Shown: piece after piece, positions 50,624-60,614 of the stretch
Position numbering within the stretch: position 1 is the first letter of the stretch
Layout: each line of letters begins with the position of its first letter
DNA from: an uncultured Cohaesibacter sp.
GTDB taxonomy: Bacteria; Pseudomonadota; Alphaproteobacteria; Rhizobiales; Cohaesibacteraceae
Length of the DNA: 64,000 bases
Assembly (NCBI RefSeq): GCF_963667045.1
Contig: NZ_OY762934.1
Location: 434,001 to 498,000, forward strand
Reading direction: 5' to 3'
Notes under the pieces: model-generated
What the model was told of the DNA's origin: nothing
The model's input: only the letters and a program-made list of their open reading frames with translations
The model's database searches: none
Translations under genes and position numbers: made by a program

Positions 50624-53600
50624 GTGAGGATATGCGGTTTGGAACAGTCTCAGCATCAATTCGGCCTGTATGACCATAGCTTTGAAAAAAGCAGTTGCGG
50701 TGTTGGTTTCTTGACTTACAAATCCGGCGAACAGACCCATGACGTTCTGCTGAAGGCGAATGAAGCCTTGTGCACCGTGCCCCATCGTGGCGGCATGAGC
50801 GCGGAAGGTGTTGGCGACGGCGCCGGTGTTTGTGTTGATTTGTCTCTGTCCTTCTTCCGAAAGATCACTGGTATCCCCACTCTGGAACTTGGCGAATTTG
50901 GCGTTGCAAACTTCTTCCTGCCTGAGCTCAAGAAGAACTGGGAAGCAGCAGACAAGCTGATCAAGGAAAGCCTTGAGAAGAATGGATTGCGCATTGTCCT
51001 GGTGCGTGACGCGCCGGTCAACAACTCGGTGATCCGCCCCGCTGCTCTCAAATATATGCTGGCCGTGCATCAGGTCGTCTTCGTCAAGGGCGAAGAGACG
51101 GATGAAAAGGGGTTCGACCGCAAGATCCACGATGCCCTGATGGCCATCGAGTCAAAGGCCTATCTGGAGCCTTCTCTGAAGGGGCTTTACCCTCTTTCCA
51201 TGTCCGCTCACACGCAGGTCTACAAGGGACGTTTGAACTCCAACGAGATCATTCCCTACTTCTATGATCTGACGGACGAGGATCACAAGATCCACTCGCT
51301 GTTCTTCCATACGCGTTTCTCGACCAACACCGAGCCGCAGCCATCCATGGCGCAGCCATTCCGTTTGATGGCGCACAATGGCGAGCTGAACACGGACAAG
51401 AAGAACCGTCTGTCCGAAGCAACCATTGCCCAGATGAAGAACCAGCAGATCTATTCGCCTCCGGGCCAGTCTGACTCTGCCCGTCTTGACCAGACGCTGG
51501 AACGGCGTCTCATCGAAGACGATCTGGATTTGATCACGGCTGTTGTTGCCATGATGCCTCCTGCCTGGGAAAACGACACCCGTTTCCCCGAGGACGTTCG
51601 TGTCATGCTCGAGTATTTCTCTCTTTATGAAGAAAAGAACGACGGCCCGGCGGCCCTGATCTTCGGCAACGGCACGGTTGTCGGCGCACGTCTTGACCGT
51701 CTTGGCCTGCGCCCGCTGCGGTCTGTCGAAACAAACGAATATCTCTGCGTCATGTCCGAAGCCGGACAGGTCGACTTTGATCCCGAAAGCATCATTCGTC
51801 GCGGCCGCATCGAGGCTGGTGGCATGCTCTATTTCGACCATGCAACCAAGAAGTCCTACACCTCCGATGAAGCCCTCAAGATGCTCGCCTCCAAGCGCGA
51901 CTATCGCGAGCTGCTCGAAAAGGCCCGCAAGAATCTTGAGGACCTGCCTCGGGCGGAAGGCAAGACCGTTGTGTCTCCTAACTTCACCGATGTGCAGCGG
52001 TCTGTTGCCTACGGCCTCAACCAGGAAAGTTTCAAATTCCTGCTTGATCCGATGATGCTGACCGGCAAGGAAAAGATTTCCGCCATGGGCTACGGTGTAG
52101 CCATCAACGCGCTGACCGATCAGGAAGGCGGCATGTCGAAATACTTCTCCCAGCGGTTTGCCCAGGTGACCAACCCGCCGCTTGACAGTATCCGTGAAGC
52201 AGACGGCATGACGTTGCGCGTTGCGCTCGGTGCCAAGCCGCACTTCAACAAGGGTGAAACCAAGCAGCTGGTTGTCCAGAGCCCCATTCTGTCTCCGGAT
52301 GCTCTGGCCGCCATTCGCGCCCAGAGCGATGTCGCCATCACCGAAGTCCCGATGGTGTTCGAGGTCGACCACAAGGCATCCAAGCAGAAGGCCCAGGACG
52401 ACCTGGTCGCTGCCGTTGATCACATCTGCGATCAGGTAGAACATGCTGCCCGCGAAAAAGGCGGTATCGTCATCCTCTCTGACGCCATGGTCGACGAAAA
52501 GCTCGCTGCCATTCCGCTGCCCCTGATGATCTCGGCTGCCAACCAGCGGCTGATTGAGCAGGGCCTGCGCTTCCGTGTGTCTCTGGTTGCCGAGAGTGGC
52601 CAGATTGCGTCTGCGCATCAGGTTGCAACCTCCCTCGGGTTTGGCGCGTCGGCTGTTATGCCGATTGTCGTTGAAGCTCGTGCGATGGAATTTGCCAAGG
52701 GTGACAAAGACGCGGCCAAGGCCAACATTGCCCAGTTCATCTATGCTGCGAACAAATCGCTGATGAAAACCATGGGCAAGGTCGGCCTCTGCACGGCAGA
52801 AAGTTACATTGGTGGTGAGTTCTTCGAGCCGAACTTCCTCGATACGGACGAGAAAATCCTTAAACGCTACTTCCCGAACATGAAGAACACGGTTGGTGGT
52901 GTGGACTTTGCGTCTGTCGCCAAGAGCGTTGTCGAGTGGCACAAGCGTGCCTGTGAAGTCAAATCCGAAGACGATATCCCCCTACTGGGCCTGTTCAAGG
53001 AGCGCTCGGAAGGGGCTGGTCACACCTATGGCAACATGGCTGTGCGTGGTTTCGTTGAAATGACCGCAGAGAAGATCCAGTCCGATCATGGGGCCCCACA
53101 GGACGGCGACGCCAACGAAGACGACTTGCGTCTTTTGCCGGTTGCGCGTCTGAAGGACGCCTATGGCAAGGGATCCGACTCCTATCGCAACACCAGCTTT
53201 GCCCGTCTTACCCCGGAAGAGATCGACGCCTTCAAGATCACGCGCAACTATCGCAAGTTTGCGCTTGAGCTTGCCAAGGAACGTGAAGCCCGTCCGGCGG
53301 CACTGCGTGACGTCCTCGGCTTCCCGACGGACATCAGCTGGGCAACGACGGCAGAAGAGTTCCAGCACGAGCTGTTCAAGCATGACCTCGTGGGCAACAA
53401 CGAGTTCTTTGTTCGCGGCCTGCGCGTTCATCACAACAAGGACGACAGCTTCACGGTCTTCTTTGCCAGCAAATACACCCATGAGAGACTGGTAGCCCTG
53501 TCGATTGCACTCAAGAACCAGTTCGGTGACGAGCTGCTCTCGATGAGGACCGAAGGCGAGAACATCCACATCACCGCCAAGGGGCTGGCCCACTACTATC

Positions 53601-56119
53601 TGGCCAACCACCGTCGTCCTTATGGCAAGCTGCCGTTGAACAAGGTTCAGCCAGCCCATGAAATCACCGCGATGCTCGCATCCGGCGCCATGTCCCATGG
53701 TGCGCTCGTTGCGCCAGCCCATGAGGCTGTGGCGCATGGTGCCAACATGGTTGGTGCCTTCTCCAACTCTGGTGAAGGCGGCGAACACTACTCACGTTAC
53801 GGCACGATCCGTTCCTCGAGCATCAAGCAGCTTGCTTCCGGTCGTTTCGGCGTCTGGACCGGCTATCTCGCCGACCCGACCCTCGAAGAAATCGAAATCA
53901 AGATTGCTCAGGGTGCCAAGCCGGGTGAAGGTGGACAGCTGCCGGGCAAGAAGGTGACTGTCGAAATCGCGGCGGCCCGTGGCGGCACGCCTGGGGTCGA
54001 GCTGATCTCGCCTCCTCCGCACCATGACACCTATTCCATCGAGGATTTGGCTCAGCTCATCCACGATGCCAAGGCGGCGCGTGTCCGCGTCATCGTCAAG
54101 CTGGTATCGTCCGAAGGGATCGGCACGATCGCTGTCGGTGTTGCCAAGGCTGGTGCCGATGTCATCAACATCGCAGGCAACTCCGGTGGTACGGGCGCTG
54201 CGGCCGTGACCTCGCTCAAGAACACCGGTCGTGCGGCGGAAATCGGCCTTGCAGAGGTCCATCAGGCCCTCTGTGTCAACGGCCTGCGCGACAAGGTCGT
54301 CCTGCGCTGTTCCGGTGCTCACCAGACCGCATCCGACGTCATCAAGTCCTGCCTGCTCGGCGGCGACAGCTTCGAGTTCGGCACCACGGCCCTGATGATG
54401 CTCAAGTGTGTGATGGCCAAGAACTGCAACATCAAGTGTCCGGCCGGTTTGACGACGAACTCGGAAGTATTCGACGGTGACCCGCGTGCGCTCGGTCAGT
54501 ATCTGATGAACATTGCCCATGAATGCCGCGAGATCCTTGCGAACCTCGGCTTCAAGAGCATGCGCGAGGCCCGTGGCCGGTCTGACTATCTGCACCTGAT
54601 CAAGCATCCAAGCGCGATCGGCCAGATGGATCTGAGAAAGATGCTGAAACTGGTAGAAGAGGTTCACATCAAGGAACCGGTTTACCTCGAAGCTCACTAT
54701 GAAATCGACGACATGCTCTTGAAGGAATTCAAGAACAAGGCTGTTCAGCGTCATCACCGCAACGCCAAACTCGTCGTCGAGAAGAAACTCGACAACCGCA
54801 ACAAGACGGTTGGCGGCCAGTTCGCAATCGATATCGAGCGCATGCTTCAGCATGAGATCTCGGAAAAGCATGTCAAATCCATGCCGATGGTCTACACCGA
54901 TGACCGCGGCCGCAACATGCTGAAGCCGGAAACGCTGGAAATCCATACGCATGGTTCCGCTGGCCAGTCCTATGCAGCCTTCTGCAACTCCGGCATGGTC
55001 TTCCACCATGTGGGCACCTGCAACGACGGCGTCGGCAAGGGTGCGTCAGGCGGTTATATCGCCATCCATACGCCGGGTGGTGGCTCTGAAGAAAACGTGC
55101 TGATCGGCAACTTTGCGCTGTTCGGCGCTTGCGGGGCTTCCCTGTTCGTTGAGGGCGGTGCCGGTGACCGTTTCGGGGTTCGCAACTCCGGCGCAACGGC
55201 TGTTGTCGAAGGTGTTGGCGACTTCTGCGGTGAATATATGACCAACGGTGCCATCATGAACCTTGGCACCTTTGGCAAGGGCTTCTGTAACGGCATGTCC
55301 GGTGGCGTTGCCTACCAATATGACCCTTACGACAAGCTGGAATCGCTTTACAGCCATGACTCGGTCAAACTGCATCGCCTGGATGGTGACAACGACCGCG
55401 CCAAGCTGCACAGGCTGGCCGTTCAGCGTCTGCTGCGCCATCACGTCAAGTTCACCGGCTCGAAGAAAGGCAAGTTCCTGCTCGATAATTTCGAAACGGA
55501 AATCGTCAACTTCAAGTTTGCCACGCCGCTGGCGCTCGAGACCTATCAGAACTATGAAGCCATTCTGAAGGCCAACCCGCGCAAGGAGCTGACCGAAGAG
55601 CTTGCCAACGCTCTGGTTTCCTACCAGATCCGCAAGTTCAAGCTGGCCTATCGCGATGGCAAGGTGATTGCTGGCGGCATCATTCCGACGCAGGGCGAGA
55701 CCGACACCAAACTTATGTATGAGCTGATCAACAACTTTACGGTGATCAACATGGCTCAACAGATCGTCAAGACCCGCTATCGCGGCGAAGAGATCGATGC
55801 GGCTACGCTCAATGTCGGCGTCAGGAAGCTGATCCTCACCGAGGACTTCAACCTGATGACCAAGTTGTCGAACATCGCAAAGCAGGCTCTGGCCGACTAT
55901 TCCGACATGGAACTGGCCGTCCTTGTGTCTGACAAGCGCATGAAAGACTACAAGGTCGCATTGTCCAACCGGAACGTGCCTCTGATGGACTCCATCGGCA
56001 CATACGGCTGGATCCTGCTTCAGGATCGGTTGAACCGCAAAGCCATGGGCGCGTTGCCGGACTTCGAGGCACTGTTTGCCGCGACGTCCAGCCAGGAACT
56101 GGTCAAGCAGGTGTCCTAG
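50624..56119 (+). CDS. Glutamate-synthase large-subunit-like protein (GltB-like), 1831 aa
   Basis: Domains in order: class II glutamine amidotransferase with the nucleophile Cys25 (SSCGVGF) after a short propeptide; a central domain; the FMN synthase barrel with GAMSHGALVAPAHE, ARGGTPGVELISPPPHH and GNSGGTGAAAVTSLKNTG; the cluster cysteines near 1262-1272; and a GXGXG beta-helix (about 1430-1600). The protein is about 300 residues longer than ordinary GltB, mainly through a C-terminal extension and insertions before the barrel. The cysteines are C-x5-C-x3-C rather than the usual C-x5-C-x4-C. No gltD follows; a CysJ-like diflavin reductase does. Start GTG 50624; TTG 50639 has a better-placed AGGA. 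Confidence 0.85.
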   Translation: MRICGLEQSQHQFGLYDHSFEKSSCGVGFLTYKSGEQTHDVLLKANEALCTVPHRGGMSAEGVGDGAGVCVDLSLSFFRKITGIPTLELGEFGVANFFLPELKKNWEAADKLIKESLEKNGLRIVLVRDAPVNNSVIRPAALKYMLAVHQVVFVKGEETDEKGFDRKIHDALMAIESKAYLEPSLKGLYPLSMSAHTQVYKGRLNSNEIIPYFYDLTDEDHKIHSLFFHTRFSTNTEPQPSMAQPFRLMAHNGELNTDKKNRLSEATIAQMKNQQIYSPPGQSDSARLDQTLERRLIEDDLDLITAVVAMMPPAWENDTRFPEDVRVMLEYFSLYEEKNDGPAALIFGNGTVVGARLDRLGLRPLRSVETNEYLCVMSEAGQVDFDPESIIRRGRIEAGGMLYFDHATKKSYTSDEALKMLASKRDYRELLEKARKNLEDLPRAEGKTVVSPNFTDVQRSVAYGLNQESFKFLLDPMMLTGKEKISAMGYGVAINALTDQEGGMSKYFSQRFAQVTNPPLDSIREADGMTLRVALGAKPHFNKGETKQLVVQSPILSPDALAAIRAQSDVAITEVPMVFEVDHKASKQKAQDDLVAAVDHICDQVEHAAREKGGIVILSDAMVDEKLAAIPLPLMISAANQRLIEQGLRFRVSLVAESGQIASAHQVATSLGFGASAVMPIVVEARAMEFAKGDKDAAKANIAQFIYAANKSLMKTMGKVGLCTAESYIGGEFFEPNFLDTDEKILKRYFPNMKNTVGGVDFASVAKSVVEWHKRACEVKSEDDIPLLGLFKERSEGAGHTYGNMAVRGFVEMTAEKIQSDHGAPQDGDANEDDLRLLPVARLKDAYGKGSDSYRNTSFARLTPEEIDAFKITRNYRKFALELAKEREARPAALRDVLGFPTDISWATTAEEFQHELFKHDLVGNNEFFVRGLRVHHNKDDSFTVFFASKYTHERLVALSIALKNQFGDELLSMRTEGENIHITAKGLAHYYLANHRRPYGKLPLNKVQPAHEITAMLASGAMSHGALVAPAHEAVAHGANMVGAFSNSGEGGEHYSRYGTIRSSSIKQLASGRFGVWTGYLADPTLEEIEIKIAQGAKPGEGGQLPGKKVTVEIAAARGGTPGVELISPPPHHDTYSIEDLAQLIHDAKAARVRVIVKLVSSEGIGTIAVGVAKAGADVINIAGNSGGTGAAAVTSLKNTGRAAEIGLAEVHQALCVNGLRDKVVLRCSGAHQTASDVIKSCLLGGDSFEFGTTALMMLKCVMAKNCNIKCPAGLTTNSEVFDGDPRALGQYLMNIAHECREILANLGFKSMREARGRSDYLHLIKHPSAIGQMDLRKMLKLVEEVHIKEPVYLEAHYEIDDMLLKEFKNKAVQRHHRNAKLVVEKKLDNRNKTVGGQFAIDIERMLQHEISEKHVKSMPMVYTDDRGRNMLKPETLEIHTHGSAGQSYAAFCNSGMVFHHVGTCNDGVGKGASGGYIAIHTPGGGSEENVLIGNFALFGACGASLFVEGGAGDRFGVRNSGATAVVEGVGDFCGEYMTNGAIMNLGTFGKGFCNGMSGGVAYQYDPYDKLESLYSHDSVKLHRLDGDNDRAKLHRLAVQRLLRHHVKFTGSKKGKFLLDNFETEIVNFKFATPLALETYQNYEAILKANPRKELTEELANALVSYQIRKFKLAYRDGKVIAGGIIPTQGETDTKLMYELINNFTVINMAQQIVKTRYRGEEIDAATLNVGVRKLILTEDFNLMTKLSNIAKQALADYSDMELAVLVSDKRMKDYKVALSNRNVPLMDSIGTYGWILLQDRLNRKAMGALPDFEALFAATSSQELVKQVS

Positions 56120-56128
56120 ACACCTGCT
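56106..56128 (+). other. Hairpin containing the GltB-like stop codon
   Basis: AGCAGGTGTC and GACACCTGCT form a perfect 10-base stem around a CTA loop, with the TAG stop at 56117-56119. No T-run follows. It may reduce read-through into, or stabilise the RNA before, the diflavin reductase gene. Confidence 0.5.
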
Positions 56129-56177
56129 TTCCAAGACGTCCTTTCGATAGCAATTCCAATTGACGGATCAAAGAGAG

Positions 56178-57929
56178 ATGACCATACCTTTCCTTCCTGC
56201 AGACGCCCCCTTCTCCGAGGATCAGAAGTCCTGGCTTGCCGGCTTCTATGCGGGCCTGCACACCCAGATGCTTGTCGGCAAAAAGTCTCAGACCGCTGAA
56301 TCCAAATCGACCATAACCGCCAACATTCTCTATGGCACCCAGACGGGCAACTCCGAAGGGCTAGCGGAAGACTTCGGCGCGGCCCTGCGCGCCGATGGCA
56401 TCAACGCTGTCGTGGCCTCACTTGATGAGCTCGAAGTCGAGGCTCTGGTCGACATGCACTATGTCTTCCTGATCACGTCCACCTATGGTGAAGGCGAGAT
56501 GCCGGACAATGCCCAGATATTCTGGGATTCCCTTAAGGGATCCGACGCGCCGCGCCTCGAGCATTTACACTTTGCAGTATTGGCACTGGGCGACACGGCC
56601 TATGACGGCTTCTGCGAGGCAGGCAAACAGTTCGACCTGCGGTTCGAACAACTTGGCGCCAAGCGGTTGACCACCCGTGTAGACTGCGATGTGGACTATG
56701 AAGAAAGCGCCGAAGGCTGGATGACCTCTTCTCGTGAAGAGCTTGCCAAGCTCAATCCGGAAGGTGGCGAGGGCAAACTTGCCGAAGCTGCCTCCGTTGG
56801 CACCAAGGCAAAGTCCAAGTGGTCGCGCAAGAACCCGTTCGAAGCACCGGTCACGGTAAACCATCTGCTCTCCGGCGAAGGGTCTGCCAAGGAAATCCGG
56901 CATTATGAGTTTGACCTGTCCAACGACGGACCGAGCTATGAAGCTGGCGACGCGCTGAATGTCATACCGACCAACGACCCTGCCCTCGTTGCCGACTGGC
57001 TCGCCTATCTTGGCGTTTCCGGCGATACTGCGGTTGCAGGCAAGGATGTGTCACTGGAAGAGCTTCTGCTCAACCAACTTGAAATCTCAACACCTTCCAG
57101 CGAGTTCATCAGGACGATCTCCGATCGCTCCGACGACGAGCATCTCAAGCATATTGTTGATTTCAATGACAAGGAAGCCATGGAGGCCTATCTGTGGTCC
57201 AAGGATGCCCTGGACATCGTGCGGCTGCATCCCAAGGCAAAAATCTCTGTCACTGAGCTTATCGGGCTGTTCAAGCCCCTGCAGCATCGTGCCTATTCCA
57301 TTTCCTCCAGCTCCAAGATGCACGCAACCAGCGTTCATCTGACCGTTGCTTCCGTTCGCTACGAAAGCCATGGTCGCAAGCATGGCGGCGTTGCTTCCTG
57401 CTTCCTTGCCGATCGCGTCGGCCAGGACAAGGCTCGTGTCTTTATCTCGCCAAACAAGAGCTTCCGCGTTCCCGAGAACAACGACGTTCCGATGATCATG
57501 GTTGGACCGGGAACGGGCATTGCCCCTTTCCGCGCCTTCCTGCAGGAGCGTCAGGCAATCGGGGCCAAGGGCTTCAACTGGCTGTTCTTCGGCGATCAGC
57601 ACGAAAAGACCGATTTCATCTACAAGGATGAGCTGGCCAAAATGCAGGCTGACGGCGTGCTCAACCGGCTAGACCTCGCCTTTTCGCGCGATCAGGCCCA
57701 GAAGATCTATGTCCAGACCCGCATGAAGGAAAACGGCAAAGAGCTTTATGCAGCCTTGCAGGAAGGCGGTCATTTCTACGTCTGTGGTGATGCCTCTCGC
57801 ATGGCCAAGGACGTCGACCGGGCGCTGCATGCGGTCATATCCGAACAGGCGGGCCTGAGCGATGACGGCGCGATGGACTATGTCAATCAGCTCAAGAAGG
57901 AAAAACGCTACGTGCGTGACGTCTACTGA
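56178..57929 (+). CDS. cysJ: CysJ-like NADPH diflavin reductase (sulfite reductase alpha type)
   Basis: 583 aa from the ATG at 56178 (a TTG at 56160 would add six residues). The N-terminus PFSEDQKSWLAGFYAGLH matches CysJ. The flavodoxin domain has YGTQTGNSEGLAEDF and STYGEGEMPDNAQ. The FAD region contains HRAYSISSS, and the NADPH domain GPGTGIAPFRAFLQER and YVCGDASRMAKDVD. The C-terminus RYVRDVY is as in CysJ. In E. coli this subunit feeds electrons to CysI. No cysI is linked here; the partner gene is the GltB-like protein 58 bases upstream. It may supply NADPH electrons to it, which is inference. Confidence 0.88.
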   Translation: MTIPFLPADAPFSEDQKSWLAGFYAGLHTQMLVGKKSQTAESKSTITANILYGTQTGNSEGLAEDFGAALRADGINAVVASLDELEVEALVDMHYVFLITSTYGEGEMPDNAQIFWDSLKGSDAPRLEHLHFAVLALGDTAYDGFCEAGKQFDLRFEQLGAKRLTTRVDCDVDYEESAEGWMTSSREELAKLNPEGGEGKLAEAASVGTKAKSKWSRKNPFEAPVTVNHLLSGEGSAKEIRHYEFDLSNDGPSYEAGDALNVIPTNDPALVADWLAYLGVSGDTAVAGKDVSLEELLLNQLEISTPSSEFIRTISDRSDDEHLKHIVDFNDKEAMEAYLWSKDALDIVRLHPKAKISVTELIGLFKPLQHRAYSISSSSKMHATSVHLTVASVRYESHGRKHGGVASCFLADRVGQDKARVFISPNKSFRVPENNDVPMIMVGPGTGIAPFRAFLQERQAIGAKGFNWLFFGDQHEKTDFIYKDELAKMQADGVLNRLDLAFSRDQAQKIYVQTRMKENGKELYAALQEGGHFYVCGDASRMAKDVDRALHAVISEQAGLSDDGAMDYVNQLKKEKRYVRDVY

Positions 57930-57955
57930 TGACACCGCGCTAGCCATCCGTATCA

Positions 57956-57982
57956 AGCCAGCCCTCCCGGGCTGGCTTTTTT
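57956..57982 (+). terminator. Rho-independent terminator
   Basis: AGCCAGCCC-TCCC-GGGCTGGCT followed by six T, 26 bases after the diflavin reductase stop. Strong and unambiguous. Confidence 0.92.
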
Positions 57983-58102
57983 GTTGTCCGGATAGACGGC
58001 GGCTCATACATGTGAACAGATTGTTCGCCGCTCATTTCGCGCGTATAATCCAGACATCTGGAATGGTCATGACCAAGTGTCTCTTCGATGGGAGGATCTG
58101 AA

Positions 58103-58408
58103 ATGACATTGAAATTTGCACTTCTTTCGCTGACGGTTGCTGCCGGTGTCACGCTGATTTCACCCCTTCTTTCGGGGTCAGGTCTTGTCGGTGAGGCGCA
58201 CGCGCAGGCTTATCAGAACATGACATGCGGCGAGCTTTGGTATGCCCGCAATTCCATCTATGCGCAGCAGGGCTACTGCTTCAAGACCGCGCGCGCAAGA
58301 CAGACGTTCGGTCCACGGTGCTATGCACCATGGGGTCGACTGACCCCGCGTCAACAGCGCCGTGTTGACACAATCATCTACTGGGAAAGACAGTATGGCT
58401 GCCGCTGA
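58103..58408 (+). CDS. YARHG-domain secreted small protein
   Basis: 101 aa from the ATG at 58103 with GGAGG upstream (an ATG five codons earlier overlaps the ribosome site). The signal peptide is clear, with AEAHAQA-type cleavage near residue 35 (GEAHAQAYQN). The mature part, MTCGELWYARNSIYAQQGYC then TPRQQRRVDTIIYWERQYGC, matches the YARHG domain, an extracytoplasmic domain with conserved cysteines. Four cysteines could make two disulfides. It is a single-gene unit between two terminators; the function of the family is not known. Confidence 0.8.
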   Translation: MTLKFALLSLTVAAGVTLISPLLSGSGLVGEAHAQAYQNMTCGELWYARNSIYAQQGYCFKTARARQTFGPRCYAPWGRLTPRQQRRVDTIIYWERQYGCR

Positions 58409-58458
58409 TGGTTCCCTTCGGTGCTATCAGTTCCAATGACATGATTGCATGACTACAA

Positions 58459-58485
58459 AAGCCCGCTGGGATTACCGGCGGGCTT
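58459..58485. terminator. Bidirectional terminator between YARHG and malQ
   Basis: AAGCCCGCTGG and CCGGCGGGCTT pair around GATTA with one wobble. A-runs on the left and T-rich sequence on the right suit both convergent genes. Confidence 0.75.
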
Positions 58486-58541
58486 CTTGTTTGGAAGCTC
58501 GTGTGCGTCAAGCCTCTTTCCGCTCATGACTGCAGCTGGCG

Positions 58542-60614
58542 CTAGTCGTTGAGGCTCCTGTCAGTCCCACGCATCATGGCGGCAATAGCATCAAACGCAG
58601 GATCCTTGGGTAGCTCTTCCAGTTCAAGAGCGCACTTGCGCCGCCAGTTCGGATGCTGATCAATCGTTCCAGGGAGGTTTTGAGCCTCTTCCTGCGCCAG
58701 AATATCATCAAGCTGAACCGCAATCATGGCAACGGGAGAACCGGCCAGCGCCGAATGGATAGTCGTGAACAGGTGATCGAAGCTAAGGTCATCATGGGAC
58801 GACGGATCCGGGTCGAGGGTAGCAAGGGCAGCAACTTCCTGTTGCCTGTATTGCAGGGCACTCTCGGACGGAGCATCTAGGCCGCGAATCCTATCGCGCC
58901 ATTTGATATCGCAGCCGGAAATGAAACCCTTCAGGGTCGGCGTATCGTGTGTGCTGAATCCGGCAAGGCTGAATTCTCGCAAATCGTTCGGGTGCTTGAA
59001 AGTGCCATCGGGCCATTTTTCATATTGAAGAACGGAGTAACCATAGACACCGTGGGACTGGACAGCTTCCCGGAAGCCTTCCGGAACAAGACCGAGGTCT
59101 TCACCAATGACCGCCGTTTGCGAGGCATTCGCCTCGATGGACAGGATGGCAAGGAAGACATCGAGCGGCTGGGACACATAGGCACCCGGAATGCCGCCAT
59201 CAGGTATCCAGAAGCTGCGGTTGAGACCAAGAACATGGTCCACGCGCAGCACACCTGCATAGGCCATCGCCGAACGATAGATATTGCGAAGCGACTTGTA
59301 TTTGTTGGCAGCCAGCTTCTTGGGTGCATAAGCGACGAGACCCCAGTTCTGGCCATCCGGGCCGAGCTGATCAGGTGGAGCTCCCAGCGAGACGCCCTGC
59401 GCGACACTGTCATGTTCGCACCAGCTTTCGCCGCCACCGCGACGAGCCCCGACAGCAAGATCAAGATAAAGGCCAAGCCCCTTGTCGCCCCGTGCCCTTT
59501 GCTGGGCGTCACCGAGCTGAACGCTGGCAATCCACTGCAGCCAGATATGGAAATCGATACGCGCGGCGAACCGTTGCCTGGCTTCCTTGATGGCGTCCTC
59601 ATGCCTGTCACGATAAGAAACCGGCCAGCTATGCCAATCGGTGCCATATTGATCGCAAATCGCTTCGTAGAGCGCAAAGCGTTCAAGATAGGATCCTCGC
59701 GACGCCCTGAAAGCAGCCAGCGCCCCTTTTGATTCCGAGCCTGCATGCGTGAGAAACAGCGAATAGAGATCACGCAGCGCAGCGTTGTGGCAAATCCGGT
59801 GATCATTGTATCTTAGCTGTTCGCTGGCTCTGAGCTCGGTCCACTGGGTTTCCACGGCCTGCAGCAGAGCGCGAATTTCCGGCAGATCCGGCATACCGGT
59901 GAACTGGTCGAGCGCGATGTGCTGAGTGTTGATGAACCCGCGGTGGGTCGGAGAATAGGGACTGATGGCATAGGGGTCAGTGAAGCCGAGGGCATGCACC
60001 GGGTTGATGCCGACAAAAGCGCCGCCGAGCTGGCCGACATATTCCGAGAAACGGGCAAGATCCTCGAAGTCACCAAGGCCGGAGTTGCGACTGGAGCGGA
60101 AGCCGTAGAGCGGAGCCGTTATGCCCCAAACCCGGCTTCTTCCGATCAGATCGTCAATGGATGGGGCACACCGAGGTGCCGTTATGATGGTTACGGTCTC
60201 GATGCGCCCGCCAACTTCACACACCAGTTCGTGGATACCCGATGGCAAGGGTGGCAGCGAGATATGTGTATCGGCAATGCCGCTGAGGATTTCGGAAGCA
60301 TATTGCGAACGGACATCCGACGACAGCCCTTCGTCCAGTTCGATATGCCAGCGGGCACCAAGGCCGAAATTGCACTGATAATCAAAGCCGGTGCCGGTGA
60401 TCAGCTCGCGAGGGAACCATCTTTCCTTTTCCGCTTCGACATGATCGCGCAACGCTTCATCGACGTCCGCCTCACTTTCAAGATGCAACCCATTGGCCTT
60501 CAGGAAAGCCAGCTGTGTTTCAACTGGCGTCTGAACCAGCTTCCCGTCGAAGTCGTTGTAGGCCGTATGTATTCCAAAAAAGCCCGCCAGAGCATTCAGC
60601 TTGTCTTGATTCAT
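58542..60614 (-). CDS. malQ: 4-alpha-glucanotransferase (amylomaltase)
   Basis: 690 aa. GH77 motifs are visible: VWGITAPLYGFRSSRNSGLGDFEDL (start of the barrel, about 160-185), VGINPVHALGF, VLRVDHVLGLNRSFWIP (Asp nucleophile region), ASQTAVIGEDLGLVPEGFRE (acid/base Glu) and FSTHDTPTLKGF. It transfers maltooligosaccharide units between glucans. It overlaps glgX by ATGA, so the pair is co-translated. With GlgA upstream, the cluster is for glycogen metabolism. The N-terminal 150 residues form the extra beta-domain seen in proteobacterial MalQ. Confidence 0.94.
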   Translation of the reverse strand: MNQDKLNALAGFFGIHTAYNDFDGKLVQTPVETQLAFLKANGLHLESEADVDEALRDHVEAEKERWFPRELITGTGFDYQCNFGLGARWHIELDEGLSSDVRSQYASEILSGIADTHISLPPLPSGIHELVCEVGGRIETVTIITAPRCAPSIDDLIGRSRVWGITAPLYGFRSSRNSGLGDFEDLARFSEYVGQLGGAFVGINPVHALGFTDPYAISPYSPTHRGFINTQHIALDQFTGMPDLPEIRALLQAVETQWTELRASEQLRYNDHRICHNAALRDLYSLFLTHAGSESKGALAAFRASRGSYLERFALYEAICDQYGTDWHSWPVSYRDRHEDAIKEARQRFAARIDFHIWLQWIASVQLGDAQQRARGDKGLGLYLDLAVGARRGGGESWCEHDSVAQGVSLGAPPDQLGPDGQNWGLVAYAPKKLAANKYKSLRNIYRSAMAYAGVLRVDHVLGLNRSFWIPDGGIPGAYVSQPLDVFLAILSIEANASQTAVIGEDLGLVPEGFREAVQSHGVYGYSVLQYEKWPDGTFKHPNDLREFSLAGFSTHDTPTLKGFISGCDIKWRDRIRGLDAPSESALQYRQQEVAALATLDPDPSSHDDLSFDHLFTTIHSALAGSPVAMIAVQLDDILAQEEAQNLPGTIDQHPNWRRKCALELEELPKDPAFDAIAAMMRGTDRSLND

